DNA of 64,000 nt from Halopseudomonas yangmingensis. Lineage in GTDB: Bacteria; Pseudomonadota; Gammaproteobacteria; Pseudomonadales; Pseudomonadaceae. Within the stretch, counting starts at the first letter, position 1; the number at the start of each line of letters is the position of its first letter. A program made the translations under genes and the position numbers. The stretch spans positions 62,001-126,000 of the forward strand of contig NZ_FOUI01000006.1 in NCBI RefSeq assembly GCF_900114825.1. The letters are read 5' to 3'. The notes beneath the pieces were generated by a model. It was not told the origin of the DNA. It worked only from the letters and a program-made list of their open reading frames with translations, and did not search any database. Positions 54,951 to 64,000 of this stretch are shown here, piece after piece.

Positions 54951-55490
54951 ATGGCTCTGCAAGCAACGCCCTACAAGGTCAATCTGAATCTCACCGACAC
55001 CGATCGCGGTGTCTACGAAAACCTGCGCCTTACGGTGGCCCGGCATCCCTCTGAAAACGCCCAGCGGCTTTGTACCCGGCTGCTGGCCTATGCCCTGTGG
55101 TATGGCGAGGATCTGGCCTTCGGTCGCGGGTTGTCGGATGTCGACGAGCCCGCGCTGTGGCAGAAGAGTCTGGATGGGCGCGTGCTGCACTGGATCGAGG
55201 TCGGCCTGCCGGATGCCGAGCGGCTGACCTGGTGTTCGCGGCGCGCCGAGCGGGTGTCGCTGCTGGCCTATGGCAATAGCCGGGTGTGGGCCGGACGGGT
55301 GCTGCCGGCGGTATCCGGGCTGGCCAACCTGTCGGTTGCCGCGCTGCCATCCGAGGCGCTGGATGCGCTGGCACAGGATCTGCCGCGCACTATCGACTGG
55401 TCGGTGATGATCACTGACGGCGTGCTCTATGTCAGCGACCAGCGCGGACAGTGCGAGTTGCAGCCGGAGTGGCTGCAGGGCGGGCGCTGA
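54951..55490 (+). CDS. yaeQ: YaeQ family protein
   Basis: YaeQ is a small protein with a PD-(D/E)XK nuclease-like fold and no established function (it was first described as an RfaH-independent suppressor of hemolysin expression). ATG 54951 gives 179 residues, the family length, starting with YKVNLNLTDTDRGVYENLRLTVARHPSE. The central DEPALWQKSLDGRVLHWIEVG (in two pieces here) contains the acidic residues of the fold. The upstream in-frame Met at 54849 adds a non-conserved stretch. recJ starts four bases after the stop. Confidence 0.92.
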   Translation: MALQATPYKVNLNLTDTDRGVYENLRLTVARHPSENAQRLCTRLLAYALWYGEDLAFGRGLSDVDEPALWQKSLDGRVLHWIEVGLPDAERLTWCSRRAERVSLLAYGNSRVWAGRVLPAVSGLANLSVAALPSEALDALAQDLPRTIDWSVMITDGVLYVSDQRGQCELQPEWLQGGR

Positions 55491-55494
55491 GTCC

Positions 55495-57225
55495 ATGTTA
55501 CGGATTGTCAGTCGCCCGTTGCCCGGGCAGTTACCCGACCTGGGACCGATACCGCCACTGCTCACGCGCCTGTATGCGGCGCGCGGGGTGGCCTCGGTGC
55601 AGGAGCTGGACCGCAGCCTGAAGTCGCTGCTGCCGGTCGAGCTGTTCAAGGGCATGCCCGAGGCCACCGCGCTGCTGGTCGAGGCGCTGGAGCAGCAGCA
55701 GTCGATTCTGGTGGTCGGCGATTTCGATGCCGATGGTGCCACCGCCAGCAGTGTCGCGCTGCTCGGGCTGCGGGCGCTGGGCGCGGCGCAGGTCGACTAT
55801 CTGGTCCCCAACCGCTTTGAATACGGCTACGGTCTGACCCCGGAGATTGTCGAGGTGGCGCTACAGCGCCACCCGGATCTGCTGATTACCGTGGACAACG
55901 GCATTTCCAGTGTCGATGGCGTGGCAGCGGCGCGGGCCGCCGGGTTGCGCGTGCTGGTTACCGATCACCATCTGCCCGGTGAGCAGTTGCCGGCGGCGGA
56001 TGCCATCGTCAATCCCAATCAGCCTGGTTGCGGTTTTCCGAGCAAGGGCATTGCCGGGGTCGGGGTGATCTTCTATGTGCTGCTGGCGCTGCGTGCGGCG
56101 CTGCGCGAGCGGGGCTGGTTTGCCGGGCGCAGTGAGCCGAATCTGGGTGAGCTGCTGGATCTGGTGGCGCTGGGTACGGTGGCCGATGTGGTGCCGCTGG
56201 ATGCCAATAACCGGATTCTGGTGCATCAGGGGCTGGCGCGCATTCGTGCCGGGCGCTGCCGGCCGGGTATCCGTGCGCTGCTGGAGGTGGCCGGGCGCGA
56301 GCCGCAGCGGCTGGTGGCGTCTGATCTGGGCTTTATTGTCGGCCCACGGCTGAATGCCGCCGGACGGCTGGATGACATGAGTCTGGGTATCGAGTGTCTG
56401 CTCAGCAATGATCCCGAGCAGGCGCTGGAGCTGGCCCGCGAACTGGACAGCATGAACCGCGAGCGTCAGCAGATCGAGCGCGAGATGCAGCAGCAGGCGC
56501 TGCAGACGCTGGCTGGCATGGCGCTGGAGCAGGAGCGCATGCCCTTTGGTCTGTGCCTGTTCGACGCCGACTGGCACCAGGGGGTGATCGGCATCCTCGC
56601 TTCCCGCCTGAAGGAGCGCTATCACCGTCCGGTGATTGCTTTTGCCGATGCCGGCAACGGCCAGATCAAGGGTTCGGCGCGCTCGATTCCGGGGCTGCAT
56701 ATCCGCGATGCGCTGGATGCGGTGGCGGCACACAATCCCGGGCTGATCAGCAAGTTTGGCGGGCATGCCATGGCCGCCGGGCTGTCGTTGCAGTGCGAGC
56801 AGTATCCGCGCTTTGCCGAGGCCTTTGATCAGGAGGTGCGCCGCCAGTTGAGTGCTGATGACCTCAGCGGGCGGCTGCTCACCGATGGCGAGCTGGCCGA
56901 GCATGAGTTCCGTCTGGAGCTGGCCAACAGCCTGCGCGAGGCCGGTCCCTGGGGCCAGCATTTCCCCGAACCGGTGTTCCATGGTGACTTTGAGTTGATC
57001 CAGCAGCGCATCGTTGGCGAGCGCCATCTGAAACTGGTGCTGCAGCCGCCCGGCAGTGGCCGCCTGCTGGATGCGATCGCCTTCAATATCGATCCGAAAC
57101 AGTGGCCCAATCACCGTGCTGCGCGGGTACGACTGGCCTATGTGCTGGACGTCAACGAGTTTCGCGGGCGACAGAACCTGCAATTGCTGGTGCGTCACCT
57201 GGAGCCGCTGGCCGAGGCGCCGTGA
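55495..57225 (+). CDS. recJ: Single-stranded-DNA-specific exonuclease RecJ
   Basis: RecJ degrades single-stranded DNA 5' to 3' in recombination and mismatch repair. The 576-residue protein has the DHH phosphoesterase motifs: VVGDFDADGATAS near 75-87, the DNG segment near 137 and TDHHLPGE near 160-167. The DHHA1 domain with SKFGGHAMAAGL lies near 420, and an OB-type C-terminal region ends the protein. ATG 55495 is chosen over an upstream in-frame Met inside yaeQ. Confidence 0.96.
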   Translation: MLRIVSRPLPGQLPDLGPIPPLLTRLYAARGVASVQELDRSLKSLLPVELFKGMPEATALLVEALEQQQSILVVGDFDADGATASSVALLGLRALGAAQVDYLVPNRFEYGYGLTPEIVEVALQRHPDLLITVDNGISSVDGVAAARAAGLRVLVTDHHLPGEQLPAADAIVNPNQPGCGFPSKGIAGVGVIFYVLLALRAALRERGWFAGRSEPNLGELLDLVALGTVADVVPLDANNRILVHQGLARIRAGRCRPGIRALLEVAGREPQRLVASDLGFIVGPRLNAAGRLDDMSLGIECLLSNDPEQALELARELDSMNRERQQIEREMQQQALQTLAGMALEQERMPFGLCLFDADWHQGVIGILASRLKERYHRPVIAFADAGNGQIKGSARSIPGLHIRDALDAVAAHNPGLISKFGGHAMAAGLSLQCEQYPRFAEAFDQEVRRQLSADDLSGRLLTDGELAEHEFRLELANSLREAGPWGQHFPEPVFHGDFELIQQRIVGERHLKLVLQPPGSGRLLDAIAFNIDPKQWPNHRAARVRLAYVLDVNEFRGRQNLQLLVRHLEPLAEAP

Positions 57226-57238
57226 GGCACCGCTCACG

Positions 57239-57267
57239 GTGACGAGCGGCGCCGGCTGCCATACAAT
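57239..57267 (+). promoter_or_regulatory. proB promoter candidate
   Basis: GTGACG at 57239-57244 and TACAAT at 57262-57267 with a 17-base spacer resemble a sigma-70 promoter (4/6 and 5/6). It lies 40 bases before proB. Confidence 0.45.
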
Positions 57268-57305
57268 GGGCGGCAATTTCCCTCCCCTGTCTCGATGGAA
57301 TCAGC

Positions 57306-58424
57306 ATGCGTGAAAAGGTGACCAATGCCCGCCGTTGGGTGGTGAAGATCGGCAGTGCCCTGTTGACCAGCGATGGTCGGGGGCTGGACCGCGAGTCGAT
57401 GGCGGTGTGGGTCGAGCAACTGGTGGCGCTGCGCAAGAGCGGCGCCGATCTGGTGCTGGTGTCCTCCGGGGCGGTGGCGGCGGGCATGAGCCGGCTAGGC
57501 TGGAGCGAACGGCCAAAGACCATTCACCAGTTGCAGGCAGCGGCGGCGATTGGCCAGATGGGGCTGGTGCAGGCCTGGGAGTCGAGTTTTCAGGCGCACG
57601 GGCTGTCCACCGCCCAGGTGTTGCTGACCCATGATGACCTGTCCGACCGCAAGCGCTACCTGAATGCCCGCAGCACCCTGCGTGCACTGCTGGATCTGGG
57701 CGTGATTCCGGTGATCAACGAGAACGATACGGTGGTCACCGACGAGATCCGCTTCGGTGACAATGACACCCTCGGGGCGCTGGTGGCCAATCTGGTCGAG
57801 GCCGATCTGCTGGTGATCCTGACAGACCGTGATGGCCTGTTCACTGCCGATCCGCGCAGCAATCCGCAGGCCGAGCTGATCAGTCAGGCGATGGCCGATG
57901 ATCCCAAGCTGGACGCCATGGCCGGCGGCAGTGCCGGCGCGCTGGGGCGTGGCGGCATGCTGACCAAGCTGCGTGCGGCGCGCCTGGCGGCCCGCTCCGG
58001 TGCCGGTACGGTGATCGTTGGCGGACGCATCGAACGGGTGATCGAACGCCTGCAGGGCGGCGAGGCGCTGGGCACCCTGTTGCTGCCGGAAAAGGGCATG
58101 CTGGCGGCACGCAAGCAATGGCTGGCCGGCCACCTGCAGACCCGTGGTCGGCTGCTGCTCGATCAGGGCGCGGTGAATGCCCTGACTGCCGGTCGTCGCA
58201 GCCTGCTGCCGGTTGGTGTGAAGGGCGTCGAGGGCAATTTCCGCCGTGGCGAGATGGTGGTCTGCGTGGCCCCGGACGGCACTGAAGTGGCCCGAGGCCT
58301 GGTTAACTACAGCGCCCAGGATGCGGTTCGCATCATCGGCCAGCCGACCGAGTCGATTGCGCGTATTCTTGGCTTTATCGACGATCCCGAGCTGATTCAC
58401 CGCGACAATATGGTGCTGGTGTAG
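57306..58424 (+). CDS. proB: Glutamate 5-kinase
   Basis: ProB phosphorylates glutamate at the start of proline synthesis. The 372-residue long form has an amino acid kinase domain (about 1-262: [17 protein letters not shown] near 12-28, [10 protein letters not shown] near 51-60, INENDTV near 136-142) and a C-terminal PUA domain (about 277-370). Some bacteria lack the PUA domain. In P. aeruginosa, proB lies near rpsT and murJ too, with obg upstream; here recJ is upstream. Confidence 0.96.
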   Translation: MREKVTNARRWVVKIGSALLTSDGRGLDRESMAVWVEQLVALRKSGADLVLVSSGAVAAGMSRLGWSERPKTIHQLQAAAAIGQMGLVQAWESSFQAHGLSTAQVLLTHDDLSDRKRYLNARSTLRALLDLGVIPVINENDTVVTDEIRFGDNDTLGALVANLVEADLLVILTDRDGLFTADPRSNPQAELISQAMADDPKLDAMAGGSAGALGRGGMLTKLRAARLAARSGAGTVIVGGRIERVIERLQGGEALGTLLLPEKGMLAARKQWLAGHLQTRGRLLLDQGAVNALTAGRRSLLPVGVKGVEGNFRRGEMVVCVAPDGTEVARGLVNYSAQDAVRIIGQPTESIARILGFIDDPELIHRDNMVLV

Positions 58425-58500
58425 CGGGTTGCCCGGCGACAACCGAGCCGCCCCGTGCTGAACGGCCGGGGCGGTATTGTTGCAGGCAACATTGCAGACA

Positions 58501-58532
58501 ACAAAAAACCGGCTGTAAGGCCGGTTTTTTGT
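58501..58532. terminator. Bidirectional terminator between proB and rpsT
   Basis: A perfect 13-bp inverted repeat, ACAAAAAACCGGC and GCCGGTTTTTTGT with a six-base loop, lies between convergent genes. A-tract and T-tract flank the GC core, so it terminates on both strands. Confidence 0.95.
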
Positions 58533-58553
58533 GTGTCAACGCTGCGGCAAGGT

Positions 58554-58826
58554 TCAGGCGGCGGTGGCCATGTCCTTGATGTGCGCGTTCAGGCGGCTCT
58601 TGTGGCGAGCGGCCTTGTTCTTGCTGATGATGCCCTTGTCAGCCATGCGGTCGATGACCGGAACGGCTGCGGTGTAGGCAGTCTTGGCCTTGTCGAGGTC
58701 CTTGGCATCAATCGCCTTGACGACGTTCTTGATGTAGGTACGGACCATGGAGCGCAGGCTGGCATTGTGGCTGCGGCGCTTCTCGGCCTGCTTGGCGCGT
58801 TTCTTGGCTTGAGGTGAGTTGGCCAC
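58554..58826 (-). CDS. rpsT: 30S ribosomal protein S20
   Basis: S20 is a helical primary-binding protein of the 30S subunit. GTG 58826 with GGAG seven bases upstream gives 90 residues starting [21 protein letters not shown], the conserved N-terminus (shown here in one 20-residue stretch plus one). An ATG at 58865 would add 13 hydrophobic residues and is not credible. It has a very strong promoter upstream and a shared terminator downstream. Confidence 0.97.
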   Translation of the reverse strand: MANSPQAKKRAKQAEKRRSHNASLRSMVRTYIKNVVKAIDAKDLDKAKTAYTAAVPVIDRMADKGIISKNKAARHKSRLNAHIKDMATAA

Positions 58827-58877
58827 CGTCGTGCTCCTCAGAAAAAACAGATGAATTAGGTGCAAATAAGGTCGCGT

Positions 58878-58906
58878 ACTATGCCGAGCGCTTGTCTGAT
58901 TGTCAA
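58878..58906 (-). promoter_or_regulatory. rpsT promoter
   Basis: On the minus strand: TTGACA (58906-58901), 17 bases, CATAGT (58883-58878). The -35 is a perfect consensus. The leader to GTG 58826 is about 45 bases. Confidence 0.8.
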
Positions 58907-59020
58907 TAGCTGCATTGCGTCGGGTGACGGTGTTTTTGGCATCAGGCTGGTGGATGCGCAGACATGCCTTCGCGCAGGGTGCCGGTGGTATGATCGCGCT
59001 TTTCGCCGCGAAGCGCTGCC

Positions 59021-60589
59021 ATGACCGATACCCCTACCCCCGCCACCCCTGAACCCAAGGCCCCCGGCCTGTTGCGCTCGGGCATGGTGGTCAGTGTGAT
59101 GACCCTGCTGTCGCGGGTGCTGGGCCTGGTGCGTGATGTGGTGGTGGCCAGCTATTTCGGCTCGAAGTCCGAGGCGGATGCGTTTTTTATCGCCTTCAAG
59201 ATCCCCAACTTCCTGCGCCGGCTGTTTGCCGAGGGTGCCTTTGCCCAGGCCTTTGTGCCGGTGCTGTCGGAGTACCGCGCGCGGCGCAGTCTGGCCGAGG
59301 TCAAGTTGCTGGTGGACAAGGTAGCCGGCACCCTGGGGCTGACGCTAGTGGCGATTACCGCGCTGGGGGTGGCTGGTGCGCCCTTGCTGATTACCCTGTT
59401 TGCTCCCGGCTTTCATGGTGATGACTACAAGCTGGGGTTGGCCGCTGACATGCTGCGGATTACCTTCCCTTACCTGTTGCTGATTTCCCTGACGGCCTTC
59501 TGCGGCTCAATCCTCAACAGTTACAACCGTTTTGCCGTGCCGGCCTTTACCCCGGTGCTGCTGAACCTCAGCATGATTGGCGCGACCCTGTGCCTGACGC
59601 CGTATTTTGATCAGCCGATCATGGCGCTGGCCTGGGGGGTATTTATTGCCGGGGTGGTGCAGTTGCTGTTCCAGTTGCCGTTTCTGGCGCAGATCCGTCT
59701 GTTGCCGGTGCCGCGCCCGGACCGCAAGCATGAGGGCGTCAAACGCATCATGACGCTGATGGTGCCAGCACTGTTCGGGGTGTCGGTCAGCCAGATCAAT
59801 CTGCTGCTGGATACGGTGCTGGCGTCCTTTCTGCAAACCGGCAGCATTTCCTGGCTGTACTACGCTGACCGCCTGTCGGAGTTGCCCCTGGGGGCCTTCG
59901 GTATTGCCATTGGTACGGTGATTCTGCCGGCGTTGTCGCGCCAGCATGCCGGTGACAACCCGCAGGCGTTTTCCGCCACTCTGGACTGGGCGGTGCGCAT
60001 GGTGCTGCTGATTGGTGTGCCGGCGGCGCTGGCGCTGTTGCTGCTGGCCGAGCCGCTGATTGCCACGCTGTTCCACTACGGGGCAATGACCGACCGCGAT
60101 GTGCTGCAGGCGGCGGCGGCGCTGCGTGCCTACGCGCTGGGGGTGATGACCTTTATGCTGATCAAGGTGCTGGCCCCCGGCTATTTTGCCCGCCAGGACA
60201 CCAAGACCCCGGTGAAGATCGCGGTGGTCTGCATGGTCGTCAATATGGGGCTGAACCTGATCCTGATCTGGCCGCTGGCGCACGTCGGCCTGGCGCTGGC
60301 TACCTCGTTGGCGGCGCTGTTGAATGCCGGGCTTCTGTGGTGGGGGCTGCGCAAGATCGGGGTATACCAGACACAGCCGGGCTGGGGGCTGTTCTGGCTG
60401 CGCCTGTTAGTGGCTTGCGCGGCGCTCTGTGCGGTGCTGCTGTGGCTGGCGTCGGATGTTGACAGCTGGCTGGCCTGGGGCTGGCAGCAGCGGGTCTGGC
60501 AGATGAGCCTGCTGGTTGGCGCTGGTATCCTTGCCTATCTGGCCAGTTTACTGGCTTGTGGTCTGCGCCTCAGGGATATCCGCCGCTGA
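59021..60589 (+). CDS. murJ: Lipid II flippase MurJ
   Basis: MurJ flips lipid II across the inner membrane. The 522-residue protein has about 14 membrane helices and the family's N-terminal [17 protein letters not shown] (about 31-47), with Arg residues in helix 1, and [22 protein letters not shown] (two adjoining pieces, about 53-74). Its cavity Arg/Asp pattern looks intact. Divergent from rpsT, as in other pseudomonads, where ribF-ileS normally follow; here mltF is convergent instead, four bases away. Confidence 0.95.
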   Translation: MTDTPTPATPEPKAPGLLRSGMVVSVMTLLSRVLGLVRDVVVASYFGSKSEADAFFIAFKIPNFLRRLFAEGAFAQAFVPVLSEYRARRSLAEVKLLVDKVAGTLGLTLVAITALGVAGAPLLITLFAPGFHGDDYKLGLAADMLRITFPYLLLISLTAFCGSILNSYNRFAVPAFTPVLLNLSMIGATLCLTPYFDQPIMALAWGVFIAGVVQLLFQLPFLAQIRLLPVPRPDRKHEGVKRIMTLMVPALFGVSVSQINLLLDTVLASFLQTGSISWLYYADRLSELPLGAFGIAIGTVILPALSRQHAGDNPQAFSATLDWAVRMVLLIGVPAALALLLLAEPLIATLFHYGAMTDRDVLQAAAALRAYALGVMTFMLIKVLAPGYFARQDTKTPVKIAVVCMVVNMGLNLILIWPLAHVGLALATSLAALLNAGLLWWGLRKIGVYQTQPGWGLFWLRLLVACAALCAVLLWLASDVDSWLAWGWQQRVWQMSLLVGAGILAYLASLLACGLRLRDIRR

Positions 60590-60593
60590 GGCT

Positions 60594-62027
60594 TCAGATG
60601 CCGCGCGGCAGTTGTTCGAGGATGCCCGGGGCGTGGTATTCGCCTTCCGGCAACTGGGCGGTTTCTGCCAGCGGCTGGGTCACCCACTGCAGGATCTCGT
60701 GGTAGCGGCGGATGTTCTGCACATAGTGCACCGGCTCGTTGCCACGCGCATAACCGTAGCGGGTCTGGCTGTACCACTGTTTCTTTGACAGCAGTGGCAG
60801 GTGGTCCTTGACGTCGATCCAGCGGTTCGGGTCGCGGCCATTACCGCTGGTCAGCTTGCGCGCGTCGTCCAGATGGCCGAGGCCGACGTTGTAGGCGGCC
60901 AGGGCAAACCAGGTGCGGTCTGGCTCGGGGATCTCGGTGGACAACTGGTCGCGCACCCAGACCAGGTAGCGGGCGCCGCCAAAAATGCTCTGTTGCGGGT
61001 CGATGCGGTTGGTCACGCCGACAAATTTGGCGGTTGGCAGGGTCAGCATCATCAGCCCGCGCACGCCGGTGGGTGAGCGTGCATCCGGGTCCCATAGGGA
61101 TTCCTGGTAGCCCATCGCGGCCAGCAGCCGCCAGTCCAGTCCGTACTGGTCGCCGGCCTGACGGAACCATTGCTCGTAACGTGGCAGGCGCTGTTGCATG
61201 TGCCGGGCGAAGGCGCGTGCGCCGACGTAATCGAGCACGTCGGAGTGCCCGTAGAAGCGCTCGATCAACTGATCCAGCGTACCGTCAGAGCGTACCTGCT
61301 GGAAAAAGTCGTTGACCGCCCGCAGCAGGCTGTCATCACGGGTGCCGGCCAGTGCCCAGGCCATCGGCCGGGGATTGCCCAGGTCGAAGCCGATGTGTAC
61401 CGCCGGATAAAAGGCTTGGTTGACGCTGACTTCGTTGGAGTAGACCAGGGCATGGTCAATTTCGCCATCGTTGACCATGCGCAGCAGGTCGACTACTTCC
61501 AGTGAGTCGGACTCCTCGAACACCAGATCGGGATGCTCGGTCTGCAACTCGCGCAGCAATTCGGCCAGTGCGCTACCGCGCAGAACCAGAATGCGCTTGT
61601 CGTAGAGATCTTCCATTTGGCGTGGCTGACGATTGCCGCGGCGATAGACCACCTGCGGGGTGACTTCCAGGTAGGGGTCGGTATAGCGCAGTTGCTCTTC
61701 GCGCTGCGGGTTGACCGTCAGTCCGGCGGCGGCCAGATGGGGCCCCTGAGGGCTGCCCAGTTGCTGGTAGAGTTGGTCGAGTGTGTCGGCGGTACTCATG
61801 TCCAGGCGCACGCCCAGACTGTCGGCAAAACGCCGGCTCAGTTCGTACTCCAGACCGGTATGGCCGTGGCGGTCCTGGTAGAAGGTTGTCGGGGTGTTGC
61901 GGGTGATGACGCGCAATTCACCCTGGTCGCGAATCTGGCCGAGCTGGTCGGGTTGTTCGCAACCGCCAAGCAGCAGGGCCAGCAGCAGAGCCGGCAGGGG
62001 GCGGGGCAGTCGTTGGAATGCGTGCAT
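60594..62027 (-). CDS. mltF: Membrane-bound lytic murein transglycosylase F
   Basis: MltF cleaves glycan strands to 1,6-anhydro products. ATG 62027 gives 477 residues with a lipoprotein signal (Cys23, LGGC), an SBP_bac_3-type regulatory domain (about 35-268) and an SLT catalytic domain (about 285-430) with the catalytic Glu309 in GYQESLWDP. A longer frame to 62090 would place the lipobox too far in. No Shine-Dalgarno sequence precedes ATG 62027, and a -10-like TATACT lies just upstream. Divergent from purL, as in P. aeruginosa. Confidence 0.95.
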   Translation of the reverse strand: MHAFQRLPRPLPALLLALLLGGCEQPDQLGQIRDQGELRVITRNTPTTFYQDRHGHTGLEYELSRRFADSLGVRLDMSTADTLDQLYQQLGSPQGPHLAAAGLTVNPQREEQLRYTDPYLEVTPQVVYRRGNRQPRQMEDLYDKRILVLRGSALAELLRELQTEHPDLVFEESDSLEVVDLLRMVNDGEIDHALVYSNEVSVNQAFYPAVHIGFDLGNPRPMAWALAGTRDDSLLRAVNDFFQQVRSDGTLDQLIERFYGHSDVLDYVGARAFARHMQQRLPRYEQWFRQAGDQYGLDWRLLAAMGYQESLWDPDARSPTGVRGLMMLTLPTAKFVGVTNRIDPQQSIFGGARYLVWVRDQLSTEIPEPDRTWFALAAYNVGLGHLDDARKLTSGNGRDPNRWIDVKDHLPLLSKKQWYSQTRYGYARGNEPVHYVQNIRRYHEILQWVTQPLAETAQLPEGEYHAPGILEQLPRGI

Positions 62028-62033
62028 GCCCGC

Positions 62034-62060
62034 AGTATAGGGAAAAGGCGCTGACGGCAA
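62034..62060 (-). promoter_or_regulatory. mltF promoter candidate, possibly giving a leaderless mRNA
   Basis: On the minus strand, TTGCCG (62060-62055), 15 bases, then TATACT (62039-62034). Transcription would start about 7 bases downstream, at or next to the ATG at 62027. Confidence 0.4.
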
Positions 62061-62184
62061 TAGCGTTGCCGTGTCACTGATGCACGGCATGGCCCCGGGC
62101 GGCCGCTTGGGGTATTCTATGTGCCTTCAATTTCGCCCCGGGATGCCACGCGCATTCCCCCTTTCCGACCGAGGCCTTACCGAC

Positions 62185-64000
62185 ATGCATTGCCTGCGTG
62201 GAGCCCCCGCCCTTTCCGTTTTCCGTCGTGACAAGCTGCTGGCCAGACTGCAGGCCAGTGTGCCGGCGGTGACCGGCCTGTATGCCGAGTTCATGCACTT
62301 TGCCGAACTGGATGCCGAGCTGGATGATAGCCAGCAGGCGGTGCTTGAGCGCCTGTTGCGTTACGGCCCGTCGGTGCCGGTGGAGGAGCCGGCTGGCAAG
62401 CTGCTGCTGGTGGTGCCGCGTTTTGGCACTATCTCGCCCTGGTCGAGCAAGGCCACCGATATTGCGCGCAACTGCGGCCTGGGTATGATCCGCCGGCTGG
62501 AGCGCGGCATTGCCTACTACGTTGATGGCAAGCTCGGGCCCAAGCGGCTGGAGCAGGTGCGTGCGCTGCTGCACGACCGCATGACCGAACTGGTACTGGA
62601 TTCGCTGGAGGCTGCCGGCCTGTTTGCGCATACCGAGCCGAAGCCGTTCAACCGCGTAGACATCCTCAAGGGTGGTCGCAAGGCACTGGTCAAGGCGAAT
62701 GTCGAACTGGGCCTGGCGCTGGCCGATGACGAAATCGACTATCTGGTGAAGAGCTTCAAGGGTCTCAAGCGCAACCCCAGCGATGTTGAGTTGATGATGT
62801 TCGCCCAGGCCAACTCCGAGCACTGCCGGCACAAGATCTTCAATGCCAGCTGGGACATCGACGGTCAGGCGCAGGACAAGAGCCTGTTTGGCATGATCAA
62901 GAACACCTACCAGATGCACAGCGAAGGCGTGCTGTCGGCCTATAAGGATAACGCGGCGGTGATCGAGGGCAGCGTCGCCGGGCGTTTCTTCCCGCAGCCG
63001 GACAGCAACGAGTACCGCGCGGTTGAAGAGCCGGTACACATTCTGATGAAGGTCGAGACGCACAACCACCCGACCGCCATCGCGCCGTTCCCCGGCGCCT
63101 CCACCGGCTCCGGTGGCGAGATCCGCGACGAAGGCGCGACCGGTCGTGGCGGCAAGCCGAAGGCCGGCCTGACCGGCTTTACCGTGTCCAACCTGCGGAT
63201 TCCCGGTTTCGAGCAGCCCTGGGAAGAGGACAACGGCAAGCCCGGCCGTATCGTCACCCCGCTGCAGATCATGATCGAAGGCCCGCTGGGTGGCGCGGCC
63301 TTCAACAACGAATTCGGTCGCCCCAACCTGACCGGCTATTTCCGTACCTTCGAGCAGACCCTGGCCTCGCCGCGCGGTCCGGAAGTGCGTGGCTACCACA
63401 AGCCGATCATGCTGGCGGGCGGTATGGGTAACATCCGCGCCGAGCACGTGGAAAAGAACGAGATTCCGGTCGGTGCGAAGCTGATCGTGCTCGGCGGCCC
63501 GGCCATGCTGATCGGTCTGGGTGGTGGTGCGGCCTCGTCGATGGCCACCGGTTCCAGTGCCGAGGACCTGGACTTTGCCTCGGTGCAGCGTGACAACCCG
63601 GAAATGGAACGGCGCTGTCAGGAAGTGATCGACCGTTGCTGGCAACTCGGTGAGAAGAACCCGATTGCCTTTATCCACGATGTCGGTGCCGGCGGCCTGT
63701 CGAATGCCTTCCCCGAACTGGTCAACGACGGCGAGCGTGGCGGACGTTTCGAGCTGCGCAATGTGCCGAATGACGAGCCGGGCATGAGCCCGCTGGAAAT
63801 CTGGTCCAACGAATCCCAGGAGCGCTATGTGCTGGCAGTGGCGGAGCAGGACTTCGAGCGCTTCCAGGCCATCTGCGAGCGCGAGCGCTGCCCCTTTGCC
63901 GTGGTCGGCGAAGCTACCGAAGAGCGCCATCTGCTGCTGAATGACAGCCACTTCGACAACCAGCCGGTCGACATGCCGCTGTCGGTATTGCTCGGCAAAC
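62185..64000 (+). CDS. purL: Phosphoribosylformylglycinamidine synthase (5' part)
   Basis: PurL converts FGAR to FGAM with glutamine and ATP in purine synthesis. The frame is open from ATG 62185 to the window end (about 605 codons of roughly 1300). Visible landmarks: the N-terminal [20 protein letters not shown], then [18 protein letters not shown] of the N-terminal domain, [31 protein letters not shown] of the first synthetase site, and [14 protein letters not shown] near the end. The glutaminase domain lies beyond the window. A long antisense frame covers most of the gene but is a shadow. Confidence 0.96.
   Translation, partial: MHCLRGAPALSVFRRDKLLARLQASVPAVTGLYAEFMHFAELDAELDDSQQAVLERLLRYGPSVPVEEPAGKLLLVVPRFGTISPWSSKATDIARNCGLGMIRRLERGIAYYVDGKLGPKRLEQVRALLHDRMTELVLDSLEAAGLFAHTEPKPFNRVDILKGGRKALVKANVELGLALADDEIDYLVKSFKGLKRNPSDVELMMFAQANSEHCRHKIFNASWDIDGQAQDKSLFGMIKNTYQMHSEGVLSAYKDNAAVIEGSVAGRFFPQPDSNEYRAVEEPVHILMKVETHNHPTAIAPFPGASTGSGGEIRDEGATGRGGKPKAGLTGFTVSNLRIPGFEQPWEEDNGKPGRIVTPLQIMIEGPLGGAAFNNEFGRPNLTGYFRTFEQTLASPRGPEVRGYHKPIMLAGGMGNIRAEHVEKNEIPVGAKLIVLGGPAMLIGLGGGAASSMATGSSAEDLDFASVQRDNPEMERRCQEVIDRCWQLGEKNPIAFIHDVGAGGLSNAFPELVNDGERGGRFELRNVPNDEPGMSPLEIWSNESQERYVLAVAEQDFERFQAICERERCPFAVVGEATEERHLLLNDSHFDNQPVDMPLSVLLGK

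Noticed and set aside
62074-63951. 625-codon open frame on the minus strand
   Set aside because: It lies antisense to purL, whose protein matches the family throughout. High third-position G+C keeps antisense frames open; the translated product is rich in His, Gln and Arg with no domain.

Overview
The window is a high-GC, gene-dense stretch of a gammaproteobacterial chromosome, most likely from a member of the Pseudomonadaceae (Pseudomonas in the broad sense; a Halopseudomonas-like lineage would fit, but I cannot fix the genus by eye). The evidence is the family-typical protein sequences (SspA/SspB, LpxC, MurD, FtsI, FtsZ), the petBC-sspAB-dolP-diaA-yraN-lpoA-rsmI-rnpB-mraZ order known from Pseudomonas, and a nearly uninterrupted division and cell wall (dcw) cluster. 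No tRNA, rRNA, CRISPR array, prophage or transposase gene was seen.

Layout. 1-988: end of the cytochrome bc1 operon (petB tail, petC). 1122-2163: sspA-sspB. 2229-5577 (minus): dolP, diaA, yraN, lpoA, with rsmI divergent. 6697-7048: RNase P RNA. 7252-25022: promoter, MraZ boxes and the dcw cluster mraZ-rsmH-ftsL-ftsI-murE-murF-mraY-murD-ftsW-murG-murC-ddlB-ftsQ-ftsA-ftsZ, then lpxC. 25227-27782 (minus): a BetT-type choline/betaine transporter and a small RlpA-like protein. 27838-31065 (minus): gatCAB. 31329-42104: mreB-mreC-mreD-maf-rng-yhdP-nitrilase-tldD. 42114-46033: small accessory genes (stand-alone asparaginase domain, GIY-YIG protein, GST-like protein) and a chemoreceptor gene flanked by two copies of a dispersed palindromic repeat. 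46034-47768 (minus): Nudix/ThiE fusion, yacG, coaE. 48073-51963: a flagellar filament module fliC-flaG-fliD-fliS with recognisable sigma-28 and sigma-54 promoters. 52029-55490: secreted hypothetical protein, a periplasmic binding/sensor protein, an SDR and yaeQ. 55495-64000: recJ, proB, rpsT, murJ, mltF and the 5' part of purL.

Much of the content serves one theme, the cell envelope: precursor synthesis (mur, mraY, ddlB), the lipid II flippase (murJ), septal synthesis (ftsI/ftsW/ftsL/ftsQ), the cytoskeletons (ftsZ/ftsA, mreBCD), the outer-membrane activator (lpoA), lytic enzymes (mltF, RlpA-like), lipid A synthesis (lpxC) and envelope homeostasis (dolP, yhdP). Several joins between blocks differ from what I recall of Pseudomonas aeruginosa (lpxC to betT, coaE to fliC, proB/rpsT/murJ to mltF/purL), so the region appears rearranged.

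I found no convincing undescribed multi-gene system. The best leads are: mreC apparently lacking an AUG/GUG/UUG start and probably starting at AUC behind a strong ribosome binding site and a GC-rich hairpin; a three-copy palindromic intergenic repeat family, one copy at a synteny break and two bracketing a chemoreceptor gene; tandem sigma-28 promoters before fliC and a sigma-54 promoter before fliD; a free-standing asparaginase N-domain; and a secreted two-domain binding/sensor protein. Promoters, start choices and repeat boundaries were read by eye.
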